Assembly (NCBI GenBank): GCA_963575745.1
Contig: CAUYUJ010018722.1
Span: forward strand, 1-64,000
Direction: 5' to 3'
From: Prorocentrum cordatum
Lineage: Eukaryota > Sar > Dinophyceae > Prorocentrales > Prorocentraceae
Length of the DNA stretch: 64,000 nt
The position numbers were made by a program, and so were the translations under genes. This document shows, piece by piece, positions 1 to 9,498 of the stretch. The notes beneath the pieces were generated by a model. That model had not been told where the DNA came from and ran no database searches. It saw only the letters and a program-made list of their open reading frames with translations. Each line of letters opens with the position of its first letter. Position 1 is the first letter of the stretch.

Positions 1-1193
1 GAGAAGGTGATCGCAGACAAGTTGGCCAGGGGCTGGTGGAATTGGCACCCAGAGTTTCCAGGTCAAAGATGGCATTGGAAATCTCCTCATCCATCTTCCT
101 CCTCCTCCTCCTCCTCTTCCTGATCCTCCTGACCTTCCCTGATCCTGATCCCCCTGATCCCCCTGATCCTCCTGATCTTCTCCTTGCTCCTGATCCTCCA
201 GATCTTCCGTGACCCTCCTCATCACCCTGATCCTCCTGATTCGTTTGATCCTCTTGATCCTGCCTCCAAGTCCTATCCATCCTGATCCTCTTCGACCCTC
301 CCTCTTCTCCTCCTCCTCCTCGTCCTCCTTCCTCTCCTTCCTCCGACCTACTCTTTATCCTCCTCCTCCTCCTCCTCCTCCCTCCTGCAGGTGACGAGGG
401 CATGCGCCTCGTGTGAGTGTGGCTGGAGCAGGACTTGGAAGTTAGTGACATCGACCATCGCGAGCTGGCCATGGCATTGAATGCGGAGTTCGACCCTAAG
501 AGCGCTGCAGCCTTGTTTCCGGTGTTCAACGCTGAGCAGGTTAAAGTCAAAGGCCTCTCGGAAGGTGCAGTTGGAGCGGCTATCAAGGACTCGGAAATTC
601 CAAGTGGCCCGTTCGACCAGCCGGCTGCGCCCCATCCTGCCGGCGCTGACGGAAGTGGCAGCGGCGCCGACGACGCGGGCGGCAAGGGCAGCAAAGGCAA
701 CAAGGGCAAAGGCAAGGGCAAGAAAGGCAAGAAAGGCAAGGACCCCAAAGGCAAGGGCAAGAAAGGTAAGGATCCAGCGCAAGAGAGGCCACTGAGTCCG
801 ACCGACATCGCGAAGAAGTTCCTAACAAGCCTGACCAAATCCAAAGACGCAGCAGGGAATCTCAAGATGAAGATGCACGGCCGCAAGTTCCCAGAGGAGA
901 CCTTGACCAACTTAACCAAGATGGTAGATGACCTGACAACAAGCTCGCTGGAGATCCAAGAACTCATCGCCAATGACTGTGACGACCCGGATGCATACGC
1001 CGCGAAGATGAACGCTGCTGAGAAGATCAAGGCGGACCACCAACTGATGTACGACATGGCCAAGGGGTCCTACGACGCGCTCATCCGGGCCCAGAACAAG
1101 GCGAAGGCGCCCAACAAGGACCATGAAGAGGATGAGGACGAGGAGGACGAGCTCGAGGATGGACACATTGAGACAACTGCCGGCGGTGCCTAG
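1..1193 (+). CDS. 3' part of unrecognised gene (two exons, in-frame TGA)
   Basis: The gene enters from the left edge. Exon 1-61 reads ...WWNWHPEFPG in frame 1. With intron 62-390 removed, the frame continues as GDEGMRLV, meets a TGA at 414-416, then stays open for 258 codons to TAG at 1191-1193. The downstream part has a globular-looking start (LEQDLEVSDIDHRELAMALN), a Gly/Lys-rich basic linker at about 690-780, a helical region (DIAKKFLTSLTKSKDAAG onward) and an acidic tail (EEDEDEEDELED). I do not recognise a function. Codon use and composition look coding and unlike the flanking low-complexity DNA. If the TGA is real, this copy is a pseudogene or is truncated; TGG to TGA would be a single change. 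The upstream part of the gene lies outside the window. Confidence 0.55.
62..390 (+). other. Inferred intron 1 of the first gene
   Basis: GT at 62-63 and AG at 389-390, with a long C/T-rich tract before the acceptor. Splicing joins the frames exactly (phase 1). CAGGT occurs at both borders (59-63 and 388-392), so the intron lies between 5-nt direct repeats. The interior is repetitive, with CTCCTGATC-like units. Confidence 0.55.
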
Positions 1194-1324
1194 GGCCGCG
1201 CTCACGGTTTGAGCTGGCTGATGCCAGCAGGGTGGTCATCACAGCGATGAGTAACATGTGCTGTGCGACCCTGCAATGGGGGGTAGCAGTTTGCGAGAAA
1301 ACAACTCCTGTTTGCATTTCTCGC

Positions 1325-1505
1325 ACTCCAGATCTCGTAATAAAAGGGAGGGGGTCTGGACCCTCCAAGACAAGCCATTTCAGACCTCCCCCGTGGGAGA
1401 ACCCTCCAAAACATCGCCCCCAGACCCCCCAGGCCCTCGAAGATAGCTTGGAAGAGACCCCCCCCCGAAATGAGACCCCCTCCCTTTTATTACGAAATCT
1501 GGAGT
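1325..1505. repeat. 181-bp foldback element with 33-bp inverted repeats
   Basis: The arm at 1325-1357 is the reverse complement of 1473-1505 at 32 of 33 positions; its core is TAATAAAAGGGAGGGGGTCT. The 115-bp middle is C/A-rich and non-coding. No clear target-site duplication is visible. It is MITE-like and lies between the first gene and the transposase-like gene. Confidence 0.8.
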
Positions 1506-1656
1506 AACATTCCTCATCGTATTCCATGCGTCTCCTCGAGTTTCCATCCGATCACCTTCTACACTCCTTCCCCTATGGGTGCGCATCCTCGCGAACCTCA
1601 ATCCTATTTCCTGCCCCAAGAAGGCCCGTGACATTCAAGCTGGGAAGGGGCCTCAA

Positions 1657-1912
1657 GCTCAAAATACAACTACTCAAGCTACTGCTACCTCAAGCAACCT
1701 CATAGCCTGCGACTGCTACCTCCTAGCCCGCGCTGTGAGCGCCGACCGCGGATAGAGCTTCCAGGGGTCTTGGGGTAGCTTGAGGTAGCAGTGGCAGGCT
1801 ATGCCAGCATGCAGTAGCCTGAATAGTTGTATTTTGAGCAGTGGATATGCGGTAGCTTGAGGTAGCAGTCGCAGACTATGAGGTAGCAGTAGCTCGAGGT
1901 AGCAGTAGCAGT
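1657..1912. repeat. Inverted-repeat cluster built on GAGGTAGCAG
   Basis: An arm from about 1657 to 1721 (starting GCTCAAAATACAAC) pairs imperfectly with about 1780 to 1839 (ending TTGTATTTTGAGC). Further direct copies of TTGAGGTAGCAG follow to 1912. This is a second, sequence-unrelated foldback in the same intergenic gap. Confidence 0.65.
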
Positions 1913-2134
1913 ACCATAGGTAGGACACCACAGAGTATGGCACCAGCTAGCGCAAGACACCTAGGGGCATCATGCGCTTCCTAGCAACAGGGCACCATCT
2001 GGATAAACAAGACACCACCTATAGGGCGCAACTCCAAGGTACCAGCGCTCGAGCGGCCGACTACCCACGAGGCCCGAATGCAAGGAAGCTGCTCTCGATG
2101 CAAAGCTCATCCTTCCTCGCCCCATCCCCTCTTA

Positions 2135-2600
2135 CTCTGTCGCCTCCTCTCCCCCCTTCCTCTCCCGCCCCGGCCTAACTCCCCCCCTCCCTCCTCCTTC
2201 CCTGGCCTACCTCCCCCTCCGCGTCCCCTCGCGCCCTTGCCACGCCACTGCCCGGCCCGCAGGAGACGGATCCAACACCTGCCGGAATGCTCGAAACAGG
2301 ACGCTGCCGCGCCCTCTCTCTCTCTCTCTCTCTGGGCCGTTCCTTGGGCCAACGTCGAGGCTCCGGAGCATGCTTCAGGTCGAGATTTGTTTTGACAGAA
2401 AAACTGCTGGACCTGCCCTGGCCTGGCGGCGCAGTCGATCAGGCGGCCTCCCCCTGCCATCCTCCTCTTCCTCCTCCTCCTCCTCCTGCTCCTGTTCCTT
2501 CCTGTTCTTCCCTCCTCCCTTCTCCATTTTCCTCCCTCCCCCTCTCCCTCTCCATATCTCTCTCTCCCTCTCTCTCTGCTGCCCTGAAAGGAGCGAGAAA
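2135..2600. repeat. Pyrimidine-rich low-complexity tract
   Basis: Mostly CT and CCT runs on the + strand, including (CT)n at about 2318-2335 and 2555-2578 and (CCT)n at about 2461-2490. No gene is seen. It may be an intron or 5' region of the next gene, because dinoflagellate splice acceptors often follow such tracts. Confidence 0.6.
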
Positions 2601-2632
2601 GATGTGGGGGAGGGTGGATTCGGGAGAAGGGG

Positions 2633-4892
2633 GTGGGGAAAGAGGAGGATGGCAACCTTGTCAGCCCGAGGACACTGAGAAGAACTCGGCGACCATGGGA
2701 AGATCTACCACGATCGCCGTTTGCTGAAGAATTACTGCGTGCACTGACTTCAGGAGTGTCTCATGTTGCACCACAGTGCAGGCTCGCAAGGGCCATAGTT
2801 GATGAAGGGAATGCAACTCCTGCAGTACAGGCAATAGCATCTTTAGGCTGCCATGGACGCTGCCCACAAAATGAAGAGCGTGATTTACACAGGTGGCTTC
2901 AATCGGCATATGGAATGAACCTGAAACCATACTTCTTGCAGATTGTACTGGCGACCAAAAAAAAGTTGAAGCTCAAAAAGGTCAACATCCCAGTCCTCCC
3001 TTTGCACGAAGTGTTTGGGCAGCTCCACGACGCTGGGAAAGAGCGATTTGAAAGGAGCGTTCTTGGGGAACGATGGCCATCTAATCTTGCAGATTTTTGG
3101 GCGGGTGTGCAAAATGAGCCCTGGGCTGTGGAACACCGCAAGCATTTGGAAACGCATGCAGCTTCTACAGTTGTGCCTTATGTGTTATACTCTGATGGTG
3201 CTGCTTCCTCAAAGCTTACAGAGATGCAAATATGGTCGCTCGCGTCCCTGGTGACAAAAGGAGACTCATATGATACGAAATTCTTGGTGGCACTTTGCCC
3301 CATCAGTATGTTTCCGTCAGCCAAGCTTCGCTCTAGGATACACGCTCTGATCGCTAGGTTTTGCGCATGGTGTGGGGAGCAACTTCGCAAAGGGAAGTAT
3401 CCAACTAGAGGATTTTACGGAGAAGAGTTGCCATCTTGTTCTTGGAGGGCGAAAGTTGCTGGAACAGATATTGCTGGTGGGCATACGTTCCTCTATGCTG
3501 GCTTCAAAGCTGACCTGAAATGTCGATACGAAGCCAATGGTTTCAAAAATAAATACGGACGAACCTACATGTGTGACCTATGTGCAGCCACAACGCCATT
3601 CAAGAAGGCGCCGCAAGCTTTACATTTTGGGGATTGTTGCCGATCGGCCAATTGGAGGAAATGTGTAATAACACACGAAATGTATATGGATGCGGAAGTT
3701 CCAGAGACAGTGAGCCCCTGGTCAAATATCTACGGCTGGCGGCTGGAGACCGTGCACCACGACTTGATGCATATATTACATCTTGGCGTGCTCCTGACTT
3801 TGGTAGGCTCAGTGATGGCTGAAATGGTGGACAAACGTTGGATACCGTATGTCGATCATGGCCCAGACATTGCATTAAAACAACTGTACATTGATTACAA
3901 GAACTGGTGCAAAGACAGAAAGATCTCGTACACCCCCGCTGTGTTTTCAATGAATTTAATTGGCAGAGGCACGTCTTCCAGAAAAAAATACCCAGAACTC
4001 AGTTCTTCGGTGAAGGCGGCGAACATGGTCATACTCACATCGTTTTTATCGGCCAGGCTGGCACTGATCTGTGACGACAGCCGGCACACGGGGTTAGCAA
4101 TGAGTTTCTGTCGGGTGGCAGCCCCTGCTTTTTTCCAGTCCCTGGTGAAACAGATAAGTTTTTCTCCTCGGGGTGTCAGTGCCGTGGCCCCGGTGCTTTC
4201 GTCGAGCTCCATCGGCTGACGCCCAGGCTATATAGGTGCAGTTGTCCACATGAGATACGGATGGGAGGAGGAATAAGAGGAGGAGGGGTAAGATGAGGAC
4301 GACAAAGACGAGGAGGGGAAGGGCCCGCAGGATGAGGAGGAGGAGAGGAGGATCAGGAGGGACAAGGTGATGAGGAAAAGGAGGATGAGAGGACGATGAG
4401 AGGAGGATGAGAAGGGAGAGAGGATCGGGGAGAGAAGGAGGAGGCTGAGGAGAAATAACAAGATGAGCAACCCCCAGTTACATGCGAACACTTTCAACGT
4501 GTCTGTGGGCTATGTGCAGTTACTTTGATGTGCTCCACCAAGAGGGACTTGTGATGAGTGAGAACGCTCGGCAAGAGGCATATGAACATGGGTGTTTGTT
4601 CTTGAACTGCTACCAATACGTTGCTGGTGAGAATCTGCGATTGTCGAAATGCCTGTACAAGATCAAACCCAAATTGCATTATTTTTGTCATGTTGTAGAT
4701 TGCCACCTTATGTCTGCCATCAATCCGAGATGGCTTCACAATTTCCAGGATGAGGATTTCAATGGACGGATCGCCAGGTTGTGCGGGCGCGTGCACGTTG
4801 CAAATGTGATGATCAGGTGCTTCCAGAGGTACTTGTTATTCTTAGGCATGCGTTTTGAAGCAATGCGGAGAGCGCAAGATGCGCTGTCATAA
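2633..4892 (+). CDS. DDE-transposase-like protein (TNP2/CACTA-like), two exons
   Basis: Exon 2633-4092 and exon 4478-4892 (stop TAA 4890-4892) join in frame across an inferred intron. The layout resembles plant TNP2/CACTA transposases: a candidate catalytic Asp in VLYSDGAA (codon 3194), a CxxC (codons from 3572) with a following CC as a possible zinc ribbon, a second Asp in HHDLMHILHLG (codon 3761, compare the DxMH motif of TNP2), and an acidic stretch FQDEDFNG (Glu codon 4752) after KPKLHYFCHVVD in exon 2. The true start is uncertain: upstream DNA is pyrimidine-rich and 2633 may lie before an acceptor. No stop or frameshift was found within the two exons, so this copy may be fairly intact. 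A related minus-strand remnant lies at 19.4-20.2 kb. The family assignment is by motif order only. Confidence 0.6.
4093..4477 (+). other. Inferred intron of the transposase-like gene
   Basis: GT at 4093-4094 and AG at 4476-4477. Removing it joins ...SRHTG to YMRTLSTCLW in phase 2. GTTA is present at both ends (4093-4096 and 4477-4480). The second half is purine-rich (GAGGA runs), the reverse of a normal polypyrimidine tract, which is unusual. A donor at about 4145 is an alternative but does not restore the frame. Confidence 0.5.
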
Positions 4893-5039
4893 AGCATTGC
4901 TGCGTACTGTTTTGAGCAAGGGGTAATGCTCAAGTCCATTTGAAAAGATATGGAATTGGGCAATGTGAGGTGGAAGGTGACTTGCGGTGGTCTGCAGGGG
5001 CCTGCCCTGTGCATCGTCGCCACGCCTGCGCGGATCGAA

Positions 5040-5420
5040 AAACACGGAACGAGAAGGAGGGGGGAGGAGGAGGAGGGGAGAGGTGGCGGGAGAGATCTGC
5101 CCAACAACGTGTTTCCCTTCTCCCCTCACTTTGCCAATCCTCCTGTAGTCTTCAATCCTCTCACCCCCATCCTCTCTGATCCTTCCCTCCACAACCCCGT
5201 CTTCCTCGCCCCGTGAGCCACGAGGAAACTCCCGCCTTCGTTTCGCCGCGCCACGGGCGCCCCCCCCTCCCCCGGGAGTCGGCTGGCGCCGCCGCGGCCC
5301 CTTGGAGGGGGTCAAGATTGCCTGGATCAAAAGGAAAGGCGACCTGCAGACAAAAGAAAAAACATGGGCCGAGGAGGAAGAGGAAGAGGAGGAAGAGGTG
5401 TTCTCCCCAGACAAAGAGCA
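5040..5420. repeat. Purine-rich tracts and no recognisable gene
   Basis: Runs of GGA/GAG at about 5055-5095 and 5370-5400 separated by C-rich DNA. No coding signal beyond chance open frames. Confidence 0.4.
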
Positions 5421-5459
5421 GGTTGAAATCCAGGCGGGGCCAACGACGGGGAGGGCGAT

Positions 5460-5510
5460 CAGTCGTCGTCGTCGTCGTCGTCGTTGTCGTCGTCGTCATC
5501 AGAGTCGTAA
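5460..5510. repeat. (TCG)n trinucleotide repeat
   Basis: About 15 mostly uninterrupted TCG/TCA units. A larger related array lies at 5879-5998. Confidence 0.85.
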
Positions 5511-5878
5511 CTCGAACCCCCAATCCAAAGTCGCCCTCTCCGTCGTGAGCCCGATGTTTGGCGCGTCCTGCCCCATAGGAGTACCCGTCAGACTCCGACG
5601 TTCTAGAACGAGAAGAGATAAAGCGGAACCGCCGCGAGGAGGCCCAGGGGGGGAATGAATGGTTCCTGTGCCCCACTTGTCTTTGGTTGTCGGGGAGCCC
5701 CCCTCGTCGCCGCGGCTGAAGGCAACTCGCAAGGAAAACTTGGCAGTTCTGGACCTCGCACCGCCCATGCCCCCAGGCAGAGAACACGCGGTGGTATTGT
5801 GCTGATCTCGAGCGGGAAAAGCAAGAAGCGGAGCGCGCAGCTCTGCCCGCCCAGGGGGCCACCTGCCCTGCTAATGCC

Positions 5879-5998
5879 GCGTCGTCGTCCTCCTCGTCCT
5901 CGTCATCGTCATCGTCGTCGCCGTTGTCGGCGTCGTCGTCGTCCTCGTCCTCGTCATCGTCCTCGTCGTCGTCGTCGTCGGCGTCGTCGTCGCCGTCT
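5879..5998. repeat. (TCG)n/(TCC)n trinucleotide array
   Basis: About 40 units of TCG interspersed with TCC and TCA. It keeps several frames open (poly-Ser on +, poly-Asp/Glu on -), which are artefacts of composition. Confidence 0.85.
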
Positions 5999-6239
5999 CC
6001 TGGGGAGGTCGGGGCTGGCGGGGCAGTTAGCCCCCTAGGCCAGAGGCCCAGCTCTAGCTCTGGCGTTATCAGCTCTGTTTCACCGCGGACGCCGCGGCCC
6101 AAGGCCCCGGCCCCCCTCGCCCAGACCGTCGCGTTTTTTAACCTCGGGTGGGATTTACCCCGCTTGCCCGACTGCGTGCTGGACATGTTTGTCCGCTGCC
6201 GCCCCCGCGGTTGCCTGTGCGAGCGGCGCAAGATCCGCC

Positions 6240-7150
6240 GCCTTGAAAAACAATTACATAATATTATTATATTATCCTAGAGCGGTTGTTTGCGCAGGCA
6301 ATTATTAATAAGATCCGCCGACTGCGAACGGCAATTGTGCACTATTGCGATGATACTCTAATGGCGCCTGCCGGCATGCCCCGACGACACCGTTGCTCGT
6401 GGCCCGCGGCCCACCGTGGCAACAACGGCCCCCATGGTGGCCACCCCGTCGCAGACCACGCTAAAACAAGATGGGCTTCAATGTGATATCGTATGTGATG
6501 GATGCACAATTTCACAATGTGCAGCTCTAGATAAAGAACAAATGACGTGATAAAGATGAGCATGCCATGCTTGCGATGCGCGGGGTCGAAGATCTAACGC
6601 GCGCCGACTGCTGAAAAAAGAAAACCGTGTATGTATAACATATGTAATACAGGTGTATGTATGCGATGACCTGTTATGTAATATATAAATGTGTGTATGT
6701 GATAACCTGCTATGTTATGACCTGACTAGATGCATCGATGTACGCTTGAACGCTGACCAAAACAAAAGGGGGAGAAGGAACAATAACCGGGGGGGTCCGG
6801 ACACGCGCGGGGGGGCCCCGCGAAGGCTGCGGATTTCGCCAATGCCGTCGACGCACAATTGGTTTGTTTTGCGCCGCCTTTTTGACGCGTACATGTCCAA
6901 AGAGGACATGAGAGCGCTACAACAAAAAGTGGCGCTTGGCACTGGCGCTCCGACGACATGAACAAATCGAGCGGGAACTTGGGGCGCGCCGGGCCTTTGC
7001 CAAACTTGCTGTTTTTATGTACGCGCGTATAGTATGCATGTGTAACTTGTATATATATATAGAGAGAGAGAGAGAAAAAGAAAAACGCGGGGGCCCGGCG
7101 CGGCCATTTTCCAGCGCCACGTTCTGTTAACAGCAGCGGGCCCGGCCGAT
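6240..7150. other. AT-richer intergenic DNA, no gene recognised
   Basis: Locally AT-rich, with short TGTATG-type repeats at about 6628-6720, where two diverged copies of a GATRACCTGYTATG motif occur, and a (GA)n run at 7058-7078. The phrase AAGATCCGCCG occurs twice (about 6229 and 6310). No gene was identified. Confidence 0.4.
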
Positions 7151-7260
7151 ATTTTGATGATGAACGGCTATGGCTTTGAAATTGTGCGCTCGCATTCGCG
7201 CTCGGAGGAAATCGCGAACACCGCGAATATCGCGGACGCGCCGCAAGATATATGCGTATG

Positions 7261-7290
7261 TCTTTTTTTTTTTTTTACTTATATATATAC

Positions 7291-7325
<35 letters not shown>

Positions 7326-7400
7326 TATACATATACCTATACATATACATAAATATACATATATATACGTATATGTATGGATATATATATATGTGTATGT
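7261..7400. repeat. AT-rich (TA)n/(CATA)n microsatellite with T run
   Basis: Starts with a T run at about 7262-7276 followed by alternating TATA/CATATA units to about 7395. Very unlike the GC-rich surroundings. Confidence 0.85.
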
Positions 7401-7471
7401 GCTGTGGGCTTCTTTGTGCACGCCCATGCACGCCAATGCTCCGGGGCGCCATGTCGGAACATGCATCATGC

Positions 7472-7785
7472 GCGGACTTCGCGGATATCGCGTTCGAGCG
7501 TAAATCAACTGCGCTCGCTTCATGTATGCGGTTTCTCCCGCATACGAAGACTGCCATCCTGCGTTAAAGAAAACAAAATGCGCACGCGCGCGCGTTGCGC
7601 GAGGCACGGATATAAGCAAACACGCACACACAACATATAAAGATATGGCGCGGGGCAAACGCGCTCGGCCCCCCCCAGAGAAATTGGCAAATGAGCTCGG
7701 GTACTCCCGCTCGCGGGGGTCGCGGATCGGATTTTGAATGAGCGCAGACTACGCGTATATCGCGTTCGAGCGCAAATTTCTGCAG
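7472..7785. repeat. Pair of related GCGGATATCGCGTTCGAGCG segments
   Basis: A segment at about 7472-7512 (GCGGATATCGCGTTCGAGCG) recurs with changes at about 7743-7784 (CGTATATCGCGTTCGAGCG). A weaker third version lies at about 7200-7245. Between them the DNA is non-coding as far as can be seen. Confidence 0.5.
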
Positions 7786-8224
7786 ATGGCCCGCCCTGCG
7801 AGGCCACGAGGAAAACCTGGACACGGCGAGGGCCGAGTCTAGGGGCGCTTGCGCTGCGACAAGAAAAAAAACAGAACCCATGTCTACGAACAAAAAGAAA
7901 TAACGGAGTCGGCACGCCGTCTCCGATCCCCCTCTCACACCCCAGGGAGCAAGGCCGCCCCGCGAGGGCGGGGAGGGCCGCACCCTCATGTTTCACCGTG
8001 TTTCACCATGGCAACATCTGAGTTGCTGTGTTCCCGCCCTTCGGTCTCGAGGTTGGCCACAGGGCAATGTTGCGTGCGAGAGTGCGGCCGCGCTGGGGCG
8101 CCCATGCGGAAACGAAAAGGCGAGAAGCCAACAATCATCAGTTTCCTTTCTAGGTGTTTGAATGAGTTTGGTTTCTTGGAGGCCTCCTTGGGCTATCTGG
8201 CATCATGGAGCCGTCTTGGTGGCC

Positions 8225-8299
8225 CCTCACCGAAGGGGAAGAAGGAGGTTGGAAGATGAAATGCCCTAAACCACCCACGCCCAGAGGGCGGGTGGGATT
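8225..8299 (+). repeat. Dispersed repeat D, copy 1
   Basis: The core CTAAACCACCCACGCCCAGA (from 8266) followed by GGGCGGGTGGGATT is shared, diverged, with 28018-28051, 32101-32135 and 36943-36980, all in the same orientation. Copies 1 and 2 also share CGAAGGGGAAGAAGG upstream. Confidence 0.7.
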
Positions 8300-8580
8300 A
8301 GAAGGACGCGGCCCATCGGGGCGCATTTCGTTCCAGGTTTTCAACGAAGCCTGCGGCTGGGCAGCGCGGGCCTGGGAGTTACTACACGTGTTGCTTGTGT
8401 GCGATCGAGAAAAGTAGCTTGATCCCCCAGGGAATGTGGCAGCAACCATGTATTCCAGTGCGGGGCATATGTAGGAATATGAATAAAAATCTGCGCCTGC
8501 GGCGGGTGTCCTGCAGCAGGAGCAGGCGCGCGAACAACTGCATGGGCCATCTGCGAATCGAGTGTACTATGTGTATATAT

Positions 8581-8690
8581 GTGTGTATGTATGTGTGTAA
8601 GTATGTATGTATGTATGTATGTATGTATGTATGTATGTATGTATGTATGTGTGTGTATGTATGTATGTATGTATGTATGTATGTATATAA
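8581..8690. repeat. (TGTA)n tetranucleotide microsatellite
   Basis: About 25 units of TGTA/TGTG. Long frames across it on both strands are repeat artefacts. Confidence 0.95.
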
Positions 8691-9014
8691 GAATAGAGAA
8701 GGAATCTCGGAGGGGCGCTCTCATCCGTCCCCATGCCCACATCCATGGCGGCCCCTGCAAAACGGCGAGCGCCTCGGCGCCTGGCCGCCTTCGCCGAATT
8801 AGGACCATTGCAGGCGCGATCAAACCGTGAGCGCATGAGTTTAGCCCGAGGAGTATGAGGACGTGCCCGAGGACTCGGGCCGACTCGGGGACTCGTGCGC
8901 ACGTGATAACTAATATGCGCGGTTTCCTGGGCATGCGCCTTTTCCGCACACGTGGAGCCACCCGGTGGTGAAGACGAGGGGGAGAGGAGGATGAGGCACG
9001 AGGGGGAAGACAGC

Positions 9015-9124
9015 GATGACGATGACGATGATGATGATGATGATGATGATGATGCTGCTGCTGCTGATGATGGTTTTTGATGATGATGATGACGAGGAGG
9101 AGGAGGAGGAGGAGGAGGAGGAGG
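9015..9124. repeat. Trinucleotide array: (GAT)n, (GCT)n, then (GAG)n
   Basis: GAT units to about 9050, GCT units at 9052-9065, GAT again, then GAG/GAC units to 9124. Non-coding low complexity upstream of the three-exon gene. Confidence 0.9.
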
Positions 9125-9498
9125 GGAGAGGCGCGGAGCTGGATTGCATAAGTTTGCAGTTTGCATGGACGGTTGCCCATGGATGTTGCCCTTCCCTTCT
9201 GCCCCCTCTGGACCTTCGGGTCCAGCTTGGGGTCCTAGGGTTTGGCAATATCCCGCCGCGGCGCGTCAGTGCTTGCTCGCTCGGCGTCGAGACGCCAATT
9301 TTGCTCCGTCGGGCCACGTTGATGCGTAGAGGATTTGGAGGGGGACACATTCGAAAGCTCGGTTTTGGATTCGTACCTCACCTCAGAGCCTCAGACCTCA
9401 GACCTCAGCAGTTTTAGAGATCAGAGCTGGGGCACTGGGGCCCCCAGCTGGGGCTGGGCCTGAACGACATAGCTGCGCCGATCGCCGATCCCACCGCC

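Noticed and set aside
5161-6231. Long minus-strand open frame rich in Asp/Glu
   Set aside because: Driven by the TCG/TCC arrays; composition is pure low complexity and no motif or splice evidence supports it.
8341-9180. Long minus-strand frames through 8.3-9.3 kb
   Set aside because: They run through the TGTA and GAT/GAG microsatellites and read as His/Ser/Ile-Tyr-Thr repeats.
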